In this document: in pieces, positions 37,449-44,144 of the stretch
Layout of the letters: every line of letters begins with the position of its first letter
How positions within the stretch are numbered: the stretch's first letter is position 1
From: a virus
Strand: one strand, 5' to 3'
DNA: 46,976 nucleotides
Virus record (IMG/VR): IMGVR_UViG_3300046517_000853
Span: 1-46,976 of that record
The notes under the pieces: model-generated
What the model saw: the letters and a program-made list of their open reading frames with translations, nothing else
Databases searched by the model: none
What the model was told of the DNA's origin: nothing
Translations under genes and position numbers: made by a program

Positions 37449-38138
37449 ATGTTAGAAACATTCAAACCCAGAGGAATCGATCCATTTGTCCCATCGCTAC
37501 GCTCGGTCCAATCTAAAAGTTTAGATGTATCCGCAGAACAATTCGATTACATTAAACGAATTCTAGATAAATGTTGTTCAGATAGTCAGTTCGCCGAGAA
37601 GGCATTCCATTCAATTAGTTTAGTCCTCACAGGAAAGTCATTTCCTCCCCCCATAGTCAGTAGTTTGAATCCAAACACGATCCTCTTAGGATCACCATCA
37701 TTCGATATCATCGTACATGGCACGGGATTCGATTCAAATAGTAAAATCGTATTCAATGGATTCGAGGAACCAACTACATTCATCAGTTCCACTGAGGTGT
37801 CTACGGGAGTAGACATGGATGTGTGGGTCGCACCAGCAGTAGTTCCAGTTGGTGTAATGGATTCTCATGGATCACTATCTAACACAATAAATTTCACGTT
37901 TGGAGCTGCACGAAGTGCAGTTACGCTAGTACATGGCTTGAAATCAGATAAATCTGATCATGAAACTTATTCAGGACATGACTTGGATGAAAAGTCAGAC
38001 AAGATAATTAAAGATGAGAAGAAGGCATCGGATAAATTGAAGGAAGATATTCAGAAGAAACTTATTCCTGGTTCCCTAATTCATCCTCCTAATCCCTTGA
38101 TTCATTCAAATCATCCAGAGAAGAAATCTGATAAATGA
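37449..38138 (+). CDS. IPT/TIG-domain structural protein
   Basis: The 229-residue protein has a helical N-terminal part (residues 1-65), an IPT/TIG Ig-like domain (about 70-155: PPIVSSLNPNTILLGSPSFD, then HGTGFDSNSKIVFNG and an ASHGSLSNTINFTF-like end), and a Lys/Asp/Ser-rich disordered tail. Ig-like domains are common on phage heads and tails where they bind surfaces weakly. It is the first of a small block lying between the terminase genes, each with its own hairpin/GCGTGT leader. A virion-surface role is inferred. Confidence 0.7.
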   Translation: MLETFKPRGIDPFVPSLRSVQSKSLDVSAEQFDYIKRILDKCCSDSQFAEKAFHSISLVLTGKSFPPPIVSSLNPNTILLGSPSFDIIVHGTGFDSNSKIVFNGFEEPTTFISSTEVSTGVDMDVWVAPAVVPVGVMDSHGSLSNTINFTFGAARSAVTLVHGLKSDKSDHETYSGHDLDEKSDKIIKDEKKASDKLKEDIQKKLIPGSLIHPPNPLIHSNHPEKKSDK

Positions 38139-38152
38139 TTCCTTCGGAATCA
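38136..38152 (+). terminator. Hairpin overlapping the stop of the IPT/TIG gene
   Basis: TGATTCC (38136-38142) and GGAATCA (38146-38152) pair around TTC; the stop codon is part of the stem. No U-run follows. A terminator or mRNA 3'-end protector is likely. Confidence 0.45.
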
Positions 38153-38161
38153 GTACAAAGA

Positions 38162-38237
38162 TTTACACGCAGTTACACGGGTTGACATCTAATCACGTAA
38201 TTAGTTTCCGGGCCAAGGCCCGCGTGTAAATACGAGG
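38162..38237 (+). promoter_or_regulatory. Leader with TTTACACGC/GCGTGTAAA inverted repeat and GC hairpin
   Basis: TTTACACGC (38162-38170) is the exact reverse complement of GCGTGTAAA (38222-38230). Between them are TTGACA (38182-38187) and a GC hairpin CGGGCC/GGCCCG (38209-38222). GCGTGTAAATACGAGG ends in the ribosome binding site of the gene at 38245. The whole leader could fold so that the ribosome site is hidden. Confidence 0.5.
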
Positions 38238-38244
38238 CAGTTAG

Positions 38245-39738
38245 ATGGTATCTGGATCACTCACAAAAACACAACAACTAGAGATTACATATCCTCCCAT
38301 CATAGATGAAGGGGGGAACATCGTCCCTGCGAGTTCATTTCAATGGTTCGCATCGAATGAATCAGTCGTTGTGACTCCAATCAGTAGTAACCCAATCAAA
38401 GGTCTAGTCAAAGCATTGGATTTAGGCGAATGTGAAGTTTGGGTCACTGGTGTAACGATAGATGATGGAGTTACAGTAGAAGGTGAACACGTATCCATTG
38501 AAGTGGTGAATAATCAAGTGGTTCATACATACACTTTTGGAAGTCCAACACTCAGTACACCAGTTGAACAAGTAGTCGATGTATTAAGTGGATTCTTTGT
38601 AGCCACTGATGGGTTGGATTCCAATCTTGGTACTGATGTAAACAGTCCATTGAAAACTATCAATGAAGCACTATCCAGACTAAGTCCTGGTGATATATGT
38701 TACGTTCGAGGCGGCAATTACGCTGAGAATATTACATGGGTTCCTTCGGGTACACCTGATAATCCAATCACTCTAAAAAATTATCCAAATGAAACTCCCT
38801 GGTTGAAGCCATCATCCCCAAATCCAGGTGGTCACGTAATCTGGTTAGATGGAAATATTAGTTACTTCGATTTCGATGGCATCAATATAGACGGGATTCC
38901 ATCAAGTCAAGTCTGTATATGGACTTCAACTAATAATGGATTGGATCCACATCACATTCGTATCATGAATGCTGAACTAATCGCAGGTCCACAAGGTGGC
39001 GCGGGTGCTGTACATTTCGGAGCACATGGAGCTGATGTTCCAATCGGTGCAATTGGTTCAAACACAGCAAAGAATCTGAAGATTCACGGTGGTGGATTAC
39101 CCGGATTGTGTGGATTTGCGTGTGCATCATACGCGGTTTACATCAGTGGGCCAAATAACATCATTGAAGACTGTGAAATGTGGGATGTGTCGGGCGCATT
39201 CATTCAATTGTATTCACGCGGAGACCCCGCTGATGGAAACATCATACGAAATAACATAATGCGTGATTTATCACGGGCCGGGGCTGATTCAGAAATATGG
39301 GGAATCTTGTCTTTAGGTGATGATAATCAGATTTACAATAATCTAATCTACAACATTACATTCGTTGGTACAAACCTCGGAGGGAATAGCGCCATCTCCC
39401 TATCAGGTAAGCGAAATAAAATCTATAATAACACAATTTACAATAATGCAAACAATGGAATGAACATTGATTCTAATGGATTAGACAATCTGATAAGAAA
39501 TAATATTTTCTTTCAGAATAAAGGCACAAATTTAATCGATTTGGGTACAGGAAACATTCAAGATCATAATTTAATTGGAGTCGATCCCCTCTTTATGAAT
39601 ACGGGGGCCGGTCCCTACGATTTCCATCTAAAAAGTGGGAGTCCAGCAAAACACACCGGGATAGCTGTACCAGAAGTAACTGATGATTTAGATGAAGTGG
39701 TACGTAGTTCGACTCCTTCAATCGGTTGTTACGAATAG
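38245..39738 (+). CDS. Ig-like plus right-handed beta-helix protein (tailspike/depolymerase candidate)
   Basis: The 497-residue protein has a BIG2-like Ig domain (residues about 1-95: FQWFASNESVVVTPI, GECEVWVTGV) joined to a parallel beta-helix (about 110-480). The helix opens with FFVATDGLDSNLGTDVNSPLKTI and GDICYVRGGNY, as in pectate-lyase-like and DUF1565-type proteins, and shows Asn ladders (NNIIEDCEM, NIIRNNIM, NKIYNNTIYNN). Phages use such folds to bind or cut surface polysaccharides. It is encoded far from the fibre genes. The catalytic residues cannot be assigned by eye. Confidence 0.75.
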   Translation: MVSGSLTKTQQLEITYPPIIDEGGNIVPASSFQWFASNESVVVTPISSNPIKGLVKALDLGECEVWVTGVTIDDGVTVEGEHVSIEVVNNQVVHTYTFGSPTLSTPVEQVVDVLSGFFVATDGLDSNLGTDVNSPLKTINEALSRLSPGDICYVRGGNYAENITWVPSGTPDNPITLKNYPNETPWLKPSSPNPGGHVIWLDGNISYFDFDGINIDGIPSSQVCIWTSTNNGLDPHHIRIMNAELIAGPQGGAGAVHFGAHGADVPIGAIGSNTAKNLKIHGGGLPGLCGFACASYAVYISGPNNIIEDCEMWDVSGAFIQLYSRGDPADGNIIRNNIMRDLSRAGADSEIWGILSLGDDNQIYNNLIYNITFVGTNLGGNSAISLSGKRNKIYNNTIYNNANNGMNIDSNGLDNLIRNNIFFQNKGTNLIDLGTGNIQDHNLIGVDPLFMNTGAGPYDFHLKSGSPAKHTGIAVPEVTDDLDEVVRSSTPSIGCYE

Positions 39739-39790
39739 CCCTTACGGGCTAATGAATATTTCCGGCCCCTGGGCCGCGTGTAACTACAAG
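39737..39790 (+). promoter_or_regulatory. Two GC hairpins and GCGTGTAACTACAAG element
   Basis: AGCCC/GGGCT (39737-39750, TTAC loop) overlaps the stop region of the beta-helix gene, followed by CGGCCC/GGGCCG (39763-39776) and GCGTGTAACTACAAG (39776-39790). This is the same order of GC hairpin then GCGTGTAA element as at 38209-38237. AGGAGATATAAG before 39819 is the ribosome site. Confidence 0.55.
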
Positions 39791-39818
39791 ATATTCATGC
39801 AGTCTCAGGAGATATAAG

Positions 39819-40049
39819 ATGCCTATTCAGTCAATTCCATTAGGTCCGTCTACACTAATACTTCAGAATGTTGTATACGCACTTCCAGCTAAACTCTGTA
39901 CCATCTTATCATCTGCCGCCATCGATGGATCTACTGATGGCAGTACGTGGAGTGCAATCACGGGAGCTAATACAGTTGGTGCATCTACCGCCGCATCATT
40001 TATTCGATGTACTACAGGTAATACAACAGTTACATGTAAGTCAATGTAA
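39819..40049 (+). CDS. Small beta-rich decoration-like protein
   Basis: The 76-residue protein is Ala/Ser/Thr-rich with predicted strands (STLILQNVVYALPAKLCTIL, STDGSTWSAITGAN). Composition and size are like the capsid decoration proteins at 2274-2976 and 4235-4456, but there is no close sequence match. It has a strong ribosome site (AGGAGATATAAG) and its own leader, so it may be abundant. Virion protein by inference. Confidence 0.55.
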   Translation: MPIQSIPLGPSTLILQNVVYALPAKLCTILSSAAIDGSTDGSTWSAITGANTVGASTAASFIRCTTGNTTVTCKSM

Positions 40050-40075
40050 ATTCAGAAACACAGTAAGGAGATAAG

Positions 40076-40687
40076 ATGGCATTCCCATATTTCGAGCAGG
40101 TTACACGGGCCTACGAGGAATTACTTGAAGAAGGTGAAATCAAAGAAAGAACTGTTCAAGAAGAAGTTGAACAGGACAAAGGATTACTAACACGTAGAGC
40201 CGGATATTACGTAAATCGAGAAGATGACCCTGATATTGGAATTCTTAAGAAAGAAACTGGGAATAACAGTCAAGGATATTCAGTAGATCTACTGATTCAT
40301 AAGAATGGAACATTTTGGGATGTAGCCACTGATGTGAAGGGATTAGCTAGTCCAGTAAATGGTGGTCCATCAGGTCCAGACCCTGAACTATCAGCTAATG
40401 GATGGACTGAACCTACAGCAGATCTAGCTAATTTAGAAGAATCAGAAGAAGGTGGATACGATCTAACTAAAGATGCGCCGCCATATGATGAGGCGAAATC
40501 AGTTCAATTCGGAACTGCGTGTAATGACGTGTATACTGAAAGTAAAGCTAGTCCGGATGGAGGAATGATTGCAGTTCATTCATTCAGATGTAGCTACGAC
40601 TATTACGTCAAAGGAATTCCATGGGATGAATGTTATCAGAAACATGTGAATGCATTCCGTCTAGAATATGGATTACCTCCCCTCTAA
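40076..40687 (+). CDS. Hypothetical protein upstream of the large terminase
   Basis: The 203-residue protein begins with a charged helix (YEELLEEGEIKERTVQEEVE), continues with mixed beta (GYSVDLLIHKNGTFWDVATD) and ends with SFRCSYDYYVKGIPWDECYQ. The middle is acidic and Gly/Pro-rich. AAGGAGATAAG precedes the ATG. The VDLLIHKNGTFWDV stretch recalls hypothetical proteins next to terminases in some phages, but no function is known. It may be a virion or packaging accessory protein. Confidence 0.6.
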   Translation: MAFPYFEQVTRAYEELLEEGEIKERTVQEEVEQDKGLLTRRAGYYVNREDDPDIGILKKETGNNSQGYSVDLLIHKNGTFWDVATDVKGLASPVNGGPSGPDPELSANGWTEPTADLANLEESEEGGYDLTKDAPPYDEAKSVQFGTACNDVYTESKASPDGGMIAVHSFRCSYDYYVKGIPWDECYQKHVNAFRLEYGLPPL

Positions 40688-40740
40688 TTTTTATTTCTCA
40701 CGTGGGAGCGTGCGTGTGAAACATTGGGATGAAATGGAAT

Positions 40741-40769
40741 GAATTAGATGGAATGGAATTAGATGGAAT
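40741..40769 (+). repeat. 15-bp tandem repeat at the large-terminase start
   Basis: GAATTAGATGGAAT occurs at 40741-40754 and 40756-40769. Each copy holds an ATG in the same frame; the first is followed after four codons by TAG directly joined to the terminase ATG at 40763. The terminase has no other good ribosome binding site, so the repeat may set its expression. Confidence 0.6.
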
Positions 40770-42427
40770 CAACTAAAGTCAGACAGATAATCGACCCAAA
40801 TAGTTGGCGTCCCGAGCCAAAACAAGAGTTATTTCTGTCAATTCCAACAACAATTAAAGAGGCATTTTATGGAGGAGGAGCGGGTTCAGGTAAAAGTGAC
40901 GTACTCCTTTTATATGGGATTGTCCATCGATGGCACGAGAATCCTAAATATAAACAAGTGTTCATGCGTCGTACGTTCCCCGAACTTCGTAACGAAATCA
41001 TCCCAAGATCTAGAGAGTTGTATCGCAGGTTTGGAGCAACTCTTAATAAAACTGAAATGTGCTGGACGTTTCCCAGACCAGATCAATTCGGGACTGGAAC
41101 TTCTACTAAATATGGACCCCACAACGAAGGTTCAATGATTTTCTTAGGTCATTGTGAGAATGAAGATGACGTGCATCAATATGATACGATGCAGATTAAT
41201 CTTTTCACCCCAGATGAACTTACTTCAATCACAGAATGGATCTATCTCTATATTGGATTTCAACGGGTCCGATCACCTGTGCCAGAATTGCCCGCTATTA
41301 TACGTGCCGCCGGAATGCCGGGAGGTATTGGACATACATGGACCTACAAGAGATTCATTAAACCATTCCCTAAAGGTGGAAAGATAATTGTCGGACGTGG
41401 TGGCAATAAACGGATTTACATTCATTCAACCCTTGAAGATAATAAATACATTGATCCGACATACAAACAATCATTACAAGGAATCACAATTGAGGCTGAG
41501 AGAAAAGCTAAACTTTATGGCGATTGGGACGCCTACCAGGGCCAAGTCTTTGATGAATTTCGTGACAGAAAATTCGATGACGAACCAGAGAATGCATTAC
41601 ACGTCATTGAACCATTCAGTATACCAGAGTGGTGGCCCCGGATTGTAATAGGTGACTGGGGGTTCGCCGCAATGACATGGATTGGATATTGTGCAATCAG
41701 TCCATCAAAGAGAATATACATCTATCGGGAACAACATTGGATTAAGACAAAGATATCCGAATGGGCGCAACATGTTAAAGTTTATGTGGATAAAGAGAAT
41801 CCTCGTCTCATTAGGTTTTGTAAATCTGCGGGACAGGATAGAGGACAGGAACATACGATTCAGCAACAAATTGAGGAGGAATTACAACAGACAATTGAAC
41901 TGAGTAACAACACACCCGGAAGTAGAGTAGCTGGTAAGATTCTAATCCACGAATATCTCAGATGGCATCCAAAACAAATTAACCAAAATGAAATAGGTAT
42001 GTATAATGAAGATTACGCAATGTGGATTATGCGAAATCGCGGAATGATCGAATACAAAAGTTACTTGAATTCATTTAATCCAATTGAACCCGAAACCAAT
42101 ATTCCAAAATTACAGATATTCAAAGATGCGTGTCCAGTATTGGTGGAAGCGATTAAAGCGTGTAGTTATGATAAACCCAAAGGAAATAAACCTGCTGAGG
42201 ACATCGCAGAGTTTGATGGAGACGATCCTATTGATGGTCTTCGCTATATCGTCGACGCTGCTGAAAGTTTCTTTGATGATGCTAATACTGAATTTAAGAA
42301 AATCCAAGCTCAAGAAGCGTTAGTCAATAAATTAAATCAAACCAATGATTGGACGGCATACTATCGAAACATGAGTAAAGTGGAATCTGAGGAAACAACT
42401 CATCCAGTCGGTAGGTATAGACATTGA
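40763..42427 (+). CDS. terL: Terminase large subunit
   Basis: The 554-residue protein is the packaging motor. The ATPase half has Walker A GGGAGSGKS (37-45), an R-rich MRRTFPELRNE segment (68-78) and a Walker B-like INLFTPDE (145-152); the C-terminal half has an RNaseH-like nuclease with VIGDWGFAAM (about 294-303) as the first acidic strand and DPIDGLRYIVDAAES near the end, the usual final Asp. It pumps DNA through the portal encoded 1.7 kb downstream and cuts it. Length is normal. The start lies in a tandem repeat (see 40741). Confidence 0.95.
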   Translation: MESTKVRQIIDPNSWRPEPKQELFLSIPTTIKEAFYGGGAGSGKSDVLLLYGIVHRWHENPKYKQVFMRRTFPELRNEIIPRSRELYRRFGATLNKTEMCWTFPRPDQFGTGTSTKYGPHNEGSMIFLGHCENEDDVHQYDTMQINLFTPDELTSITEWIYLYIGFQRVRSPVPELPAIIRAAGMPGGIGHTWTYKRFIKPFPKGGKIIVGRGGNKRIYIHSTLEDNKYIDPTYKQSLQGITIEAERKAKLYGDWDAYQGQVFDEFRDRKFDDEPENALHVIEPFSIPEWWPRIVIGDWGFAAMTWIGYCAISPSKRIYIYREQHWIKTKISEWAQHVKVYVDKENPRLIRFCKSAGQDRGQEHTIQQQIEEELQQTIELSNNTPGSRVAGKILIHEYLRWHPKQINQNEIGMYNEDYAMWIMRNRGMIEYKSYLNSFNPIEPETNIPKLQIFKDACPVLVEAIKACSYDKPKGNKPAEDIAEFDGDDPIDGLRYIVDAAESFFDDANTEFKKIQAQEALVNKLNQTNDWTAYYRNMSKVESEETTHPVGRYRH

Positions 42428-42768
42428 TTCAAGAGATTCTGAGAAAATGGTTTGGACTCAATGATCCAGTCTGTGAAGTCTGTGAAGTATTGAGAGGTCA
42501 GTTGGAACGTAGTGAGAGGGAAAGACATGAATTGTTGGTCAGATTATTAGATCCTCCGGGTGAAGTGCGTGTAAATACACCGGAGGAAGAAATCAAACCA
42601 ATTAAACCACAACATATTCCTTGGCGAGTAAGACAACAAATATTGGAACAAGAAGATAGACATAAAGCTAAAGTAATGAGAGATAAGGTTCAAGAAATTG
42701 CGGACTTAGAGAAGGAACTTGGAGTCAGTCAGAGTCAGACTATTGATTCACAGTTAGGGAGTAAGTAG
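42424..42768 (+). CDS. Small charged protein between terminase and portal (TTG start)
   Basis: The 114-residue protein opens at TTG 42424, overlapping the terminase stop (TTGA), with AGG eight bases upstream; no in-frame ATG fits. It has CEVCEV near residues 17-22 and long charged helices (LRGQLERSERERHELLVRLL, WRVRQQILEQEDRHKAKV). A GCGTGTAAATAC element flanked by CCTCCGG/CCGGAGG lies inside it (42553-42586). Proteins of this place and character accompany portal genes in related phages; function unknown. Confidence 0.65.
   Translation: MIQEILRKWFGLNDPVCEVCEVLRGQLERSERERHELLVRLLDPPGEVRVNTPEEEIKPIKPQHIPWRVRQQILEQEDRHKAKVMRDKVQEIADLEKELGVSQSQTIDSQLGSK
42553..42586 (+). repeat. CCTCCGG/CCGGAGG inverted repeat enclosing GCGTGTAAATAC
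   Basis: CCTCCGG (42553-42559) and CCGGAGG (42580-42586) pair around a loop that contains GCGTGTAAATAC (42567-42578). It is the same element seen in late intergenic leaders, here inside a gene. This could be a real late signal or a by-product of coding for Pro-Pro-Gly-Glu-Val-Arg-Val-Asn-Thr. Confidence 0.45.
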
Positions 42769-42776
42769 GAGGAGTT

Positions 42777-42962
42777 ATGGCTGGACTTGGACCTAGTTGG
42801 CTACAAGAAGCACGTAAGAAAATGGAATCTAAAGGAACAGTCGGGGCTTTCGGTAAGGCAACTCCTAAGAAAATAGCGGCAGGTAAGAAACAAGGTGGCT
42901 TGCAAGCAAAGCGCGCAACATTCGCACAAAACATGAAGAATATTGCGAATAAAGGGAAGTAA
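42777..42962 (+). CDS. Small basic protein
   Basis: The 61-residue protein is Lys/Ala/Gly-rich (ARKKMESKGTVGAFGKATPK, KKIAAGKKQGGLQAKRATFA), with no acidic patches, and probably binds nucleic acid or the portal. AGGAGTT precedes the ATG and the next gene starts at its stop. Such basic proteins occur near portals in several phages. Function unknown. Confidence 0.6.
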   Translation: MAGLGPSWLQEARKKMESKGTVGAFGKATPKKIAAGKKQGGLQAKRATFAQNMKNIANKGK

Positions 42963-43133
42963 ATGGTTACATTAGTTTTAACCATCGCATTATTTGGATT
43001 CATTGTTTGGCTTATCACTCAACTCATTCCAATGCCTCCTCAATTCGTTGCAGCAATTTATGCAATTTCATTGATTTTAATTCTATTGTATGTGTTTCGA
43101 GTAGTTGGATTCCATGATATTCCAATCAGGTGA
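42963..43133 (+). CDS. Small two-TM membrane protein (holin candidate)
   Basis: The 56-residue protein has two predicted membrane helices (residues about 3-22 and 28-46) joined by the short turn IPMPPQ, a short N-terminus and a basic end. AAGGGAAGTAA precedes the ATG; the ATG is directly after the previous stop. Size and topology fit a class II holin, but it is not next to an endolysin, none of which I recognise. It could also be a head-membrane or inner-tail protein. Confidence 0.65.
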   Translation: MVTLVLTIALFGFIVWLITQLIPMPPQFVAAIYAISLILILLYVFRVVGFHDIPIR

Positions 43134-43136
43134 AAT

Positions 43137-43703
43137 ATGGGAATTTGGAGTACGATAGGACACGCGGCGCTACAGTACGGTCCATATGTAGCGGCACCAT
43201 TTACAGGTGGGGCATCATTAGCATTAGCACCAGCAGCGGCAGCAACTAATGCAGCATGGAATGCAGCTCAACAAACTACAGCAACTCCTGGTGCAACCAG
43301 AACTATGAATCAATATGGTCCATCAGGTCTAGTCAGTAAAGGACAAATATTGACACCTGAACAATTACAAGGAATGTTTCCTGGTGGTGACGTATCAGGT
43401 AAGGCACCAGCTTCAATTATTAGTCCTGGAACTAGTCCTGATTCTAGTAGTCAGACTGGAAGTCCAATAGGTCCATCAAATCCATCAGATTTAGCTAGTC
43501 AAGCTGGTGGAGGAAATGTATTTAAACCACTAACATCATACGCACAACCTAAAGGTCTATTCAGTCAAGCTCTTGGAATGATGCCAGAAGATTCAAGTAA
43601 TCCGAATCTTTCGACGGCATTAAATCAGGGTAAAATGAATGCGCTGAGAAATCAACCTTGGCGTTCATCTAGAGGAATTTATCCGAATCAGGAGGGTCAG
43701 TAA
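43137..43703 (+). CDS. Hypothetical protein with hydrophobic N-terminus
   Basis: The 188-residue protein begins with a hydrophobic Ala-rich stretch (residues about 5-42: TIGHAALQYGPYVAAPFTGG, SLALAPAAAATNA) that could insert in a membrane; the rest is Ser/Pro/Gly-rich and disordered. It starts 3 bases after the membrane-protein stop. The N-terminal pattern resembles small minor virion proteins (ejection or core). No motif is recognised. Confidence 0.58.
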   Translation: MGIWSTIGHAALQYGPYVAAPFTGGASLALAPAAAATNAAWNAAQQTTATPGATRTMNQYGPSGLVSKGQILTPEQLQGMFPGGDVSGKAPASIISPGTSPDSSSQTGSPIGPSNPSDLASQAGGGNVFKPLTSYAQPKGLFSQALGMMPEDSSNPNLSTALNQGKMNALRNQPWRSSRGIYPNQEGQ

Positions 43704-44144
43704 ATGGGATTCATGGATGCTCTTGGTGCAATGGGTGGTCAAATGAGTGGACCATTACCACAACAATATATGAATCAAGGTCCACAACCAGAAGGGCCAC
43801 AAAGAGAACCAGATCCAATGGGGCAACCTCAACAATCACAATTACCACCAAATATAATGGGTTCGCCACAGATGGGTCAAAATACGGGTATTACAGGTAG
43901 AGGTGGACCAGGAATGTATGGAGGTGGATTTACAGGTAGAGGACCACAACAAATGCCTCAGATGGGACAAGGTGGAGGAATGGGTCCTAGTCCACAAATG
44001 ATGCAACAAATGATGATGCGTAGACAGCAACATATGCAACAACAACAAATGCAAAGACCACAAATGGGGCCAGGTGGCCCACAATCAAGATTTAGACCAA
44101 TGGGTCAACAAATGATGGGACAGCCTCCAATTCAAGGGCAGTAA
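43704..44144 (+). CDS. Gln/Met/Gly/Pro-rich low-complexity protein
   Basis: The 146-residue protein is made almost entirely of Gln, Met, Gly, Pro and Arg (MMQQMMMRRQQHMQQQQMQR near residues 98-117). It resembles the Gln/Met-rich tail of the portal protein that follows it directly (one-base overlap), so it may bind that tail or have arisen from it. Such disordered proteins often aid capsid assembly. Its codon content is low in C and rich in CAA/ATG. Function is unknown. Confidence 0.58.
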   Translation: MGFMDALGAMGGQMSGPLPQQYMNQGPQPEGPQREPDPMGQPQQSQLPPNIMGSPQMGQNTGITGRGGPGMYGGGFTGRGPQQMPQMGQGGGMGPSPQMMQQMMMRRQQHMQQQQMQRPQMGPGGPQSRFRPMGQQMMGQPPIQGQ

